Source: Podocnemis expansa (Eukaryota > Chordata > Testudines > Podocnemididae). From it: a stretch of 64,000 bases of DNA. Below are positions 1 through 9,218 of the stretch, piece by piece. The stretch's first letter is position 1; each line of letters opens with the position of its first letter. The stretch lies in NCBI GenBank assembly GCA_007922195.1, contig ML681963.1, positions 52,371,740 to 52,435,739 on the forward strand, written 5' to 3'. The notes beneath the pieces were generated by a model that saw only the letters and a program-made list of their open reading frames with translations, ran no database searches and was not told the origin of the DNA. The translations under genes and the position numbers were made by a program.

Positions 1-818
1 CCCCTACCCTTCCAGCATCTGCCTTTGATTAGGACAACAAGACATCTCCTGAGGGTTTCCAATTAAATGTCTTCTACTGCGATTAGTTACCCACTGTGTT
101 CAGTAAGTAGCTGCACCATGAACTTTCAGGAGGGGCCAGATCAGGGGTGCTGAGCTCTTGAGTTAAACTTTTCATTTATTGTGGAATCATCCCTCATTTT
201 TCTGTACACACACTACCAGGAAAGAGGCCATAATAACATTTAAAGTAGATACAAAAAATTACAACTCCCCTTCTGACTGTACTGACAGTTCATGCATATT
301 TTGTTCCCCAGTGCTAGTCTTTATCAAAATCTGAGTTGCTAACAACAATTTTTCTAATTACAGTGACCAGTGCAGCCTTTGAATAACAAAGGGCCAAACC
401 ACAAGTAAACTGCTTAAGAATATGGATCAACAGCAGAGGGTGTGCACACATGCTCACAAAACACCTGTAAAATAAAACATTTCTTTTTTAACACCTGCCA
501 CAGGTGAAGTTTTGGCAGGTGAGTAATCAAGGAGAGTGTTATATACTGCTCAGAGTAGGAGAATAAAAAATGAAATTGTTGGATTCTAATGCTGATGTTG
601 GCTAGGAGTACAAAGTGGAGAATGAGAACGATCTCTTTTGTATTATTAGGTATATGTGCCTCAGTTTACCTGCTCAATAATATTTTGTCTGACTCCATTT
701 TGTTAAATCAAAGAAGCCGTTGGATAGATGAAGCAGGAAATGAAACAATGACAAAGATAACTCCAGAGAGAAAATCAAGTGTCTTCAAGAGGACAGTGTG
801 TGAACTATTAATCATGCA
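1..818. other. Intergenic DNA, no gene recognised
   Basis: AT-rich sequence with only short open frames. I see no splice-bounded coding block, no RNA gene and no repeat I can name. In other vertebrates the neighbour upstream of COL9A2 is SMAP2, but nothing here resembles an ArfGAP exon. Confidence 0.5.
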
Positions 819-1235
819 GGCTATGTCTACATGACAAAACTTAGTTCAAATTGACAAAGTCGAACTAATAAGTTCGACCTTAATTCAAACTAAATCTGAC
901 CTTAGTAAGTCAAATTAACAAAGTGCATTAATTCAACTTAAACATTAAATTGAATTAATGCACTTTGGTAATTTGAACTAACTGCTCTAATTCCAATTTA
1001 TTTAGTTGGAATTAAGGCTTAATCCTGGTCTACATTGCCCTTAGTTTGAACTAAGAATTGAATCAAGTGCTTAGTTTGAACTAAATGCAGATTTTACTAA
1101 TTTAAACTAAGATTTCATTAGTTCAAATTAAGGAATTCCTTAATTGGAGCTATTGAAAGTCTATGGTGGACAGGAACTAAGTTAGTTTGAATTAAGGCTC
1201 CTTAATTCAAACTAATTTGCCAGTGTAGATGCACC
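819..1235. mobile_element. Palindrome-rich MITE, GTTCGAAC type
   Basis: Starts GGCTATGTCTACATG and ends with the approximate reverse complement CAGTGTAGATGCACC. The interior is a chain of self-complementary words based on TTAGTTCGAACTAA (for example AGTTCGAC, TTAGTTTGAACTAA, TTAGTTCAAATTAA). No coding capacity. A second copy of the same type lies at 42557-42941. Short inverted ends and no ORF make this a non-autonomous DNA transposon; the superfamily is not certain. Confidence 0.75.
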
Positions 1236-2145
1236 TGAAATGTCTAGCTATTTGGCTCCAGCCAGGTTAATAGATTTATTTTCCTAAGGTCAGGATTTAG
1301 GATCAAAAGACACAAAGCTATTCAAACTCTCTTTTTAGAGATGAAGGAGTTTGAGAGCAGCTGCCTGGAAGTGAAATTCTGAGAAAGACTGATAGTGAGA
1401 GAATTCAACAGCATAGTTAGTTTCTTACAGTTCATTGATGGCAGGCTGCTGTGTTAAGTGAAAGTTGCCAAAATTTACAAAGAAGGGATGAAGTTATGTG
1501 AAGCTATATGTTATATTTTTTCAAATAAATGATAAAGTTCAATGCTGTTTAATTTGGTGCCTCTCAAAGCCTGGTGCATTAGGCCATTGCCTAGTTTACC
1601 TATGTGGTTGGGGTTGCCCTGGACATTGTACTGATGCTCAAAGGAATAGAAACCTGCTAGATACACTCACCTTGTGGGATTATCACTGGTTTGTTAACAT
1701 ACGAGATGTTGTCCCTACAGTTCTTGGGATGTGTCAGTCCCATCTGACCTGTAAACAGGGCTCCCCTGATTTAGGATTTGACCCACAATGAAACCAGTAA
1801 AATCTAGGCATTTGGGCCTGATCCCCACTGAACTTAAAAGGTGTTTGAATGTGAACTGTGTTCCCTTTCTAGCCAATGTTGATTGGACAGACTCCTCAGG
1901 ACCCTGTTCTATAGTTCTACCAAAGGAGGGACATTGAGGTGAACATTGGTTCAGAGGGGAGGGCACCTCCTTTCCTGGGACATGCACACCACAGCACCAG
2001 CAGTAACAGTACAGATCACAAGGGGTGATCAATTACACAGACATCTCTCTATTCTTGTGAGCAATGTCACCCATGCTGCTCCCTGCACACCAGAGAGGAA
2101 TATCTACTACCAAGTAACTTGTCCTGCTCCCTGGAGAACTTAGAG
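1236..2145. other. Intergenic DNA, nothing recognised
   Basis: No coding exon, RNA gene or named repeat seen between the MITE and the hAT element that begins at 2146. Confidence 0.45.
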
Positions 2146-2189
2146 CAGGGGTCTCAAACTCAAATCACCATGAGGGCTGCATGAGGACT

Positions 2190-2640
2190 AGTACGGAGGG
2201 CTGTAATGAGGGTGGGGCGAATGATGCAAAGCCGACTTTTAAAGTATGCCCGGTGCCGACTTTTAAAATATGCCCCAAGCCCCCACCTGGCCCCGAAGAG
2301 GAATGTGCCTTTGCAGAAAGAGCCAGGGAGGGGCTTAGGGAGTTTCTCCCATCCTTCCCCTAATGCTGTCCATGCTCTCTGGTGGGGGAGGAACCCCTTG
2401 CCGGGTGTCTGGCCACTGACATCCGGTGGTGGGGGAGGCACCCCACCCCACTGGGGCTCTGGCCGCTTTAGCCCAGTGGTGGGGGAGGCATCCCCCTGCA
2501 GGATCTTTGGCTGCACTTGCCCGGCTGCAGGGGAGGCACACCCCTGCCACTGGGCCGGATCAGGCCCTGGGCCGGATCGGGACCCTGGGGGGTGGAGTGC
2601 CCTTGGAGCACTGGAAGCCCTAGTTACGGCTCTGCTAGTA
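2190..2640. repeat. GC-rich degenerate tandem array inside the hAT element
   Basis: Repeated variants of GGTGGGGGAGGCACCCC..CTGGGGCTCTGGC, about 50-60 bp apart, around 2380-2560. The relatives at 41.5 and 49.9 kb lack it, so it is an internal expansion of this copy or subfamily. Open frames across it are compositional artefacts. Confidence 0.6.
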
Positions 2641-2775
2641 TGTTAGCCCAAAGGCTGCACCACGGATGAGGACAAATACGGTAGCCTAAGGGCCGCACCA
2701 CTGAAACCATTTCATACAACACTATTGCAAATATTGAGTTGTGTGGCATTTTAAGACTAACAGATTTATTTTTCG

Positions 2776-2821
2776 CAGGAGCTTTTGTGGGAGAAAATCC
2801 CACTTCGTCAGATGCTTCGAA
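2776..2821 (-). other. Degenerate hammerhead-ribozyme-like motif in the Penelope tail
   Basis: On the minus strand: GCAT, then CTGACGA (canonical CTGATGA), then a hairpin with GTGGG and CCCAC arms and a 7-nt loop, then AAAA (canonical GAAA), then GCTC. Penelope-like elements are known to carry minimal type I hammerheads in their terminal repeats. Two core positions are changed here, so this copy is predicted to be inactive. Confidence 0.5.
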
Positions 2822-2947
2822 GATGGGTGAACTTACAGAATGGAATGAAAATAAATGCAAGGGGGTGTAAAACATAGGATCAGGTCATACAGTAACAGCA
2901 AATCAGAGCAGTTTACAGGCTCAAACCATGGGAAGCCTGAAGTCAAA

Positions 2948-3259
2948 TTACCTTTTGTAATGGGAAAAGAACCTATAGTCTCGATTAAGTCCTGCTTTCA
3001 CAGAATTTAGCTTGCATATTAATTCGTGTTCAGCTGTTTCTCTTTGAAGTCTTGATGTCCCAGCCACATCTCTGATGACAGTCATTAACAAATAATTTCT
3101 CGAGTGATTAGAAAGATGGAAGTGCTCAGCAACTGGTTGTTTTGTTCTGTGATTTCTGATATCAGCTCTGTGTTCATTTATCCTTTTGCACAGTGATCGT
3201 CCTGTTTGTCCAATGTATAAGGTGTTGGGGCATTTCTTGCACATGATGGCATAGACCAC
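2948..3259 (-). pseudogene. GIY-YIG endonuclease domain of the Penelope-like element
   Basis: An uninterrupted stretch of 103 codons contains CKKCPNTLYIGQTGRSLCKR followed by INEHRADI. That is the GIY-YIG signature (YIGQTGRS) with the downstream arginine and the H of the EHRADI segment. The upstream flank in the same frame keeps a Cys-rich CQTCP segment near 3350. In Penelope-like elements this domain nicks target DNA for retrotransposition. It is a remnant: the RT part lies in a separate broken frame. Confidence 0.85.
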
Positions 3260-3780
3260 ATTAGTAGATGAGCAGGTAAATGAGCCTTTGATGGAGTAGC
3301 AGGCTTGATTAGGACCTATGATGGTGTCTGTTGTGCAGATATGTGGGCAGACTTGGCAGCGTGGTTTGTTGCAGGGGTATATGCCTGCTTCAATGTTTCT
3401 GTTGTTAGATCTGTAGTTGCTGGTGAGAATATGTTTAAGATTAGGGGGCTGCCTATAAGCAAGGAGGGGTCTGTCTCCTAATGCTTGAGAGAGAGAGGGA
3501 TCATCTTTTAGAATAGGCTGTAGGTCCTTAATGATCTGTTGCAGAGGTCTAACTTGAGGGTTGTATGTGGTGACTAGTGGTGTTCTGTTGTTTTCTTTCT
3601 TGGGCTTCTCCTGTAGTAGATGACTTCAGGGAACCCGTCTAGCTCTGTCAATTTGTTTTCTTACTTCCCCAGGTGGGTACTGTAGTTTCAAGAATGCTTG
3701 ATAGAGATCCTCAAGATGTCTGTGTCTGAGGGATCAGAGCAGCTGCGGTTATATCTTAGGGCTTGGCTGTAGACAATGGA

Positions 3781-4128
3781 TCATGTGGCGTGTTTAGGAT
3801 GGAAGCTCGAGGGATGTAGGTAATTATACCAATCAGTAGGTTTTCGATACAGGGTGTTGGTGATGTGTCTATCCCTGATTTGTACTGTAGTGTCGAGAAA
3901 GTGGATCTCCTGTGTGGAGTGTTCCAGGCTCAATTTGATGGTGGAGTGGAAATTGTTGAAAGCTCTGTGAAAATCTTCAAGAGCATCCCTGCTATATGTC
4001 CAGATGATGAAGATGTCATCAATGTAGCGTAGGTAAAGAAGAGGTGTTTTGGGATGAGACTTGAGGAAACGTTGTTCTAAGTCGCCCATAAAGATGTTGG
4101 CATATTGTGGGGCCATGTGGGTGCCCAT
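3781..4128 (-). pseudogene. Reverse transcriptase C-terminal fragment, Penelope type
   Basis: 115 codons containing YLRYIDDIFIIW, the catalytic palm motif with the two aspartates, preceded by HMAPQYANIF and followed by FLDTTVQI and LYRKPTD. The downstream order (palm motif, then FLDT, then LYRKPTD) and the GIY-YIG domain that follows identify Penelope-type RT. The N-terminal finger and palm motifs are absent, and the frame closes before the linker, so it cannot be active. Confidence 0.85.
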
Positions 4129-4559
4129 AGCAGTGCCACTGACTTGGAGATATAAATGACTCCTTGTTTCTTTTTTGCTGGACTAGACTGACACGGCTAT
4201 CCCTTTGGAAATTGCAAATATTGATAGTTACAGTGTTGATGCAGACCACAAGACATAACTTTAGGGGCTGCAAGTTGAGACCCCTGACTTAGAGTCTTAG
4301 ACCCTCCTTATGTCTCCCATCCCAGGATGAAGCAGGGCCCAACTACCACTGACCTAACCAGCAGCCTTTGCTCTGCATTTTCTGTCTGAGCAGTACAGTT
4401 TGTTTCACACTCTCAGTGCTATTTTAAAGGCTCTTTAGTAGCTGTGACTCCCATTCAATTCTCAGGCACAGTATCCTTCACTAGACTTTCTTTCCCATGA
4501 CCAGCCCTACCTACAGCAGTCCTGTCACCTGAGCCCTGACCTGTAGCTAATGTCCCAGG

Positions 4560-4798
4560 TCTCATATGACAGGGGAGGGAGTGAATGGGACTCCCAGCCA
4601 ATCCCTCTTCCCTCCTCTACTCCGTTTCTCAATATTAATGAGCCTGCCCCACCTTCTCTCCTCCTCCAGTCTTTTGCAAAAGCTTGTTCAGGGTTGAGTC
4701 TGAAGGCTTGAGCATTTGAGCACTGGCTGGCTTCACCTGGAATTTCAGCGAGGGAAGGGGGAATTTGCCTGCATCTGAGCTAGCCTGAAGCCCTCACC
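4560..4798 (+). promoter_or_regulatory. COL9A2: Putative COL9A2 promoter and 5' UTR
   Basis: The 240 bases before the ATG are free of repeats and moderately GC-rich, with CT-rich runs around 4600-4670. I see no convincing TATA box at a fixed distance; known COL9A2 promoters are TATA-less and driven by SOX9 through upstream and intronic sites. The transcription start cannot be placed from sequence alone. Confidence 0.4.
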
Positions 4799-4870
4799 AT
4801 GTCTCACTCCTTTGGCAGCCTAAAACTCTGCCTTCTCCTTCAAGCCATCTGCCTCTGCCTGGCACAGATT
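4799..4870 (+). CDS. COL9A2: COL9A2 exon 1, signal peptide
   Basis: 72 coding bases, residues 1-24, donor GTAAGT. It encodes M, a short polar stretch with one lysine, a Leu/Cys-rich hydrophobic core, and LAQI. The cleavage site is probably after Ala22, which leaves QI at the mature N-terminus as in the mammalian chain. Confidence 0.95.
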
Positions 4871-7800
4871 GTAAGTGTTCTCCTTTATAGCCTTATACTT
4901 GGAATGCACCAGAGATGGGCTGGTGGGCTGAGGATGGGCCCCTCTCTGCATCTGGGTGGTTCCCCTCTATTTTAAAATATGGAGCTCTTAATCAAAATGC
5001 TTGTCATGCTGATCAACTTTTCGATTCTTTGCCTCTAGTTACTTCAGTACAAGCTTTGAGAGTTTCCCATTCCAGCAATGCATAACCTGGGAAAATCCAT
5101 CAGGATCCAAGGGGAAACCAGAGCCCCTCACTCCAAAATAATCTTTAAATACTTTAGCTCTGTTAGGAGGCTGAGGGGGCCTAGAGAAAGGGAGTGTCTG
5201 TTTTGTTATCTGACTGGCACACTCCTTTTGGAAATTTTCAGATTCACAAGCTTCTCTTTCATTCACTATGGTGTCTATTTGCCTCCTGTCACCTCGGTGT
5301 GAGTCTGTGTGTTTCTGGTTGAGCTGCTGCAGAACCAAAACTGCTCAGCTTGACTCCAGGAGTGGGGCTGTAGTGACAGCTAGGAGCGGGTTTGAATAGA
5401 AGGATTTACAAGAGGCATCCTCCCTGGATATTTGCAAAGAGGGATAATGGAGATCAAGCCTAGCATGGATGGATCCAGGTCGGGGGTGTTTGCTCCCCAT
5501 TCCTTGTCCCTTGGACAATCTTTGGAAGAATCATGAAGCCTGGGGCATGCCTAGCAGAAGGAAAGATACTCCTTGGAAGTGTCACTAAGCCAGAGATCAG
5601 CTATCCTTGATGGGGGATGATTTAGTAACGGAAGGAAATTTCCTGCCCCTGCCTCCCAGTTTAAGTGCTACAGATGGAAACTCCTATTGAGCTCTTAACG
5701 CCCCCCAATAGCTTTTTTGCCAACAAAATGAAAATGAAAGCCAATATTTTTTTTTAATGGAAGTGTAATTTTCAAAAGCAACTTTCCAAGCAATGAGTGG
5801 GAGAGAAGAGTGGAGCTGAGCTGCTCTGAGGAAAGCCGTCTCCTTGCAGAGAGCTGGAGGATACAGTAGAGCCACAAAAGAGCCTTGTAGTGGATGCATC
5901 CTGGCTTGCACTTGCGTGGAACCAAGCTGAATCCACTGTGAGGGGCTGGCTTGGATCTACAAGAGCGCCTGAGACTTGGGAGGCCTTAAAACAAAGAAGC
6001 ATGTGGCAATCCTCTGGCCAGGACAAAGTACCTATTCATTGGATGCTTCCAGGAAACCTTGCTCTCTCCCCACTGGGTGGTTGCTATTTATTTGTAAGGG
6101 GCAATTCTGAGTGTTTCTCTCTATTTTTCTTCCTAATAAATGTACAAAACCAAATGCCCTCTTCCCTTTAGAATAAATGAGCATTGACTAGTGAAGAGCA
6201 AAACCCCAAGCTGTTGCTGGACATGGCTGATAAAACTGGCCTGTTCTCCTTTTATTTCCAGGAATCTCTGGATTCCAGCTTCACTTTTAGAATCTCTTCC
6301 CTTAACATGCTCCATGAGAGGAGCAGGGATTTGTTTGTGAAATTCCTGATGGGGAACCTCATAAAACCCTTGAAGCTGAAGGCTAAGCTGCTTCTCCAGA
6401 GATCCCTATTCTTGATCAGGGCTAAATAGAATGTGACACTGCAAAGACACAAGGAACCTGCCTTTAAGCACTTCACCAAGGGGCTGGCATGATTAAGTTC
6501 CCAAGCAGAGTTTTAGACTGAGGTGTTCAAAATTTCCTAAGAGGTTTGCATACTCAATTCCCTTGTAAGTCTTTAAGTTTTACAGGACTCCTTGTTTGCT
6601 TTTCTTTAAAGTTATTGGGACTTGAGCATCTAAATCCTCTTGACAACTTCAGCTATTTCAGCCTGGGTATTTAATTCCAGATCAGCTAAGCTGAGCTGCA
6701 AAACTGGAGGCTATTTCAATGCACATCCTTAAGACGGTGGTTGCCTTTTGGAGAGGGGAGGGATGGTTAGGAGCTTGATTCTGATCTTGCACAGCAGGGC
6801 TGCAATTCTGCTAGCTTCCAAGGAGCTGCCTCTTACTTACCCCAGTGTGTCTAAGATCAGAGTCGAGCCCTGGGTTTCACTATACTGAGATTGAGAAAAC
6901 GTAAACCCTGGCTGCGGCATTAGGGAACAAGGAGAGGTATCTCTTTGCTTAGAGATGGGCAAGCCAGGGAAAGCCTCCCCATTCTCCTGTATATAAACCC
7001 CATATAGGGGGAGATGGCCTCATGCCTGCATCCCTCACTAATCAGAATAAAATTGCTCGTGGATGGACTGTTTTTCAAGGGCAGCTTGGGACGGAGGAGA
7101 AAGCAGCTGTTGCTTCCAAAGCCCTGGGCTGTCTTGTTTTTCCTACTGTGTCCCCTCCTCCCAGCTTCTTGGGGAAGGGATCCCCATGGTTGATGGCACA
7201 GAGATGATCGCACAGCAAACAGCTTGAAAGTTGCACCCTATTGCTCCAAGAATCCTGCCAGTCTGCGCTGCGATCTGGAGTTTTGCCTAGCCCTCAGCTC
7301 TCTCAGATTGGGCTGGGCTCTCTGCCGGGTGCATTCTCCTGACCAGGAACGTGTTCTTCTCTTTCCTCTTCCTCAGCAAGGACCTCCAGGAGAGCCTGGG
7401 CCTCGGGGGCCCCCGGGTCCACCAGGAGTGCCAGGAGCTGATGGTGTGGATGTGAGTACACAGCTCAACCCAGGAGCTGAAGCAAGCGATGGGGGAAGTA
7501 GGAGGGAGGGAGCACTAAGTACAAAGAGGGGCATTGTGGCAGGATACCTAGTTGCAGTTCCCAGAGGTGCCCAGCAGAGGGTGGAATGTGCATTGTCTGT
7601 GTGCTGAACCTGTCCTCTGTGTGAGCAAGACAGGGCTGCTTCAGAAAGGACACCTCCCTCCCCCTGTCCTATTTGAGGGCCCCATCTGAAGTCTGTAATC
7701 AAACTCCTGACATGCAAACCACTCTTGAGTCAGCCTGTGGTCAGTCCCTTGGTTGGCTTGGTTGCAGGTGTCCCAGGGTGAAGTTCTCTGACTTGTGTTC

Positions 7801-9169
7801 TGTAAGAGGTCAGAGTAGATGATTAGGGAAAAATGGAGGGGATGGATGCGATCCCCGCCTCACCCATCTCTCTGCTGTTGCAGGCACCTTGACCATCTAA
7901 ATCTAGCCATAGAATCACCAAGCTTTGCCCTAAAACTAATGAAGTGAAATGCTTCCTTGTAGGTTTCACAGCTCTGGGTGTCTGCAGATAGCAGAGAGCT
8001 GCTGTTTTGCCTAGTGGTCGCAATAAGTGCCTCAGACCCTTTTAACCCCCAGAGGACTGAAGCCCCTTCCTTGCGACAATGCAGGCAGAGGCAGGAGAGA
8101 AAGAGTACACTTGTATTTTTAACCCTCTCACTGCTGACTTGCATAGCTTTGCAGGGCCCCTGACCATCAGTTCCCATGTGTTTGTGCAAGGAGCAGTGCA
8201 GTAGGATTTCCATCTTGACTGGTCTTCGTTTCCTACTCCAGTACAGATACAAATAAGGGCATCCACCTCTGGGTCTTAAAAGTGCTAGTATGGGCTCAGC
8301 GTCTGTGGGTTTCTGAGTAGCTTGGAGAAGGGAATTCTTTCTAAAGCCACTATAAGATAGATCTGTAAATCCTATTTTATTTTTTCTGGGATGCAAATCT
8401 ACAGCCAGGTGGGGGCATGTTTGTCACAAAGAGCCAGATTTTCAAAGGTGTTTAAACACCTAAAGGTGAAGATAGGCACCTTGTGGGATTTTTTTTTTTT
8501 AAAGCACCTTGAAATCAACAGGAGTTAAGGGTTTTTTCCCAGTCCCATTAGTGACTGTCTTCATCATTAGGCTCTGAAATGCCTTTGAAAATCTGGCTCA
8601 GAATGTTTAATAATTAAAATAATTACTATACTTGCAAAGCCCTTTCCCCCTGCACTGTCAGAAAACAGATGTCTCCAAAATGCACTGAAAAGTAACAAGC
8701 CTTAGAATCAAGTTATCTCTATCAAGCTCCAATCAAAGGGCTTGAGCCTGAGGTTCTCCTGCTCAGGAAGATCCCACTGATTTCTAAGTAAGGGTTTTGT
8801 GGGATTGGGCCCAGAAAACAAATATAGAGATGGGCCCCTAAGAGATGAAGAAGGAGTGGAAGGAAAAATTCTAAATGTGGCTCCTAAATGTGTGGGACTA
8901 AATGTTCAGGGCTTTGGGGGGAAAGAAGGGGTCTGAAAATGGAGGGGTGTGGGATGGAGGCATTCAGAGCTATGGGGTGACTGGCTGCTCACTGGGATGT
9001 GGTAGTGAGATTTCTGAAGGTATGTGGTGCCAGAGCACTGATACTTTTCAGTATGAGAATCAGGGAAGGTGCCCAGGTGATAGGTAAGGCCTGTAAGTAA
9101 TGAAGAACTGATCTGTCCTCTGGGCCCAGCTCCTCTGGAGAGCTGCACCATCCCTGATGTGAGGATCTT

Positions 9170-9218
<49 letters not shown>

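Larger units (their letters stand above)
2738..4210 (-). mobile_element. Penelope-like retroelement, 5'-truncated and degenerate
   Basis: Read on the minus strand, the order is a 5' leader (4210 to about 4155), the C-terminal part of a reverse transcriptase (4128-3781), a degenerate linker, a GIY-YIG endonuclease (3259-2948) and a tail ending at 2738. RT followed by GIY-YIG is the Penelope-like architecture and excludes CR1, L2 and LTR elements. A 14-bp target-site duplication ATTGCAAATATTGA lies at 2724-2737 and 4211-4224. At 1.47 kb it is shorter than a full element, and most of the RT N-terminus is missing. The same terminal sequences recur as fragments elsewhere in the window. Confidence 0.9.
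2146..4286. mobile_element. Non-autonomous hAT element, split by a Penelope insertion
   Basis: Terminal inverted repeats CAGGGGTCTCAAACT (2146) and AGTTGAGACCCCTG (ending 4286). A perfect 8-bp target-site duplication ACTTAGAG flanks it at 2138-2145 and 4287-4294, which is diagnostic of hAT transposition. It has no transposase. Its left part (about 2190-2640) is a GC-rich degenerate tandem array built around GTGGTGGGGGAGGCA. The Penelope-like element at 2738-4210 interrupts it, so the element before that insertion was about 650 bp. Two smaller relatives are at 41527-41736 and 49887-50206. Confidence 0.9.

Noticed and set aside
7224..7607. 127-codon open frame with collagen-like triplets
   Set aside because: Only the part from 7377 to 7451 is coding (COL9A2 exon 2); the rest is flanking intron read through the splice sites.
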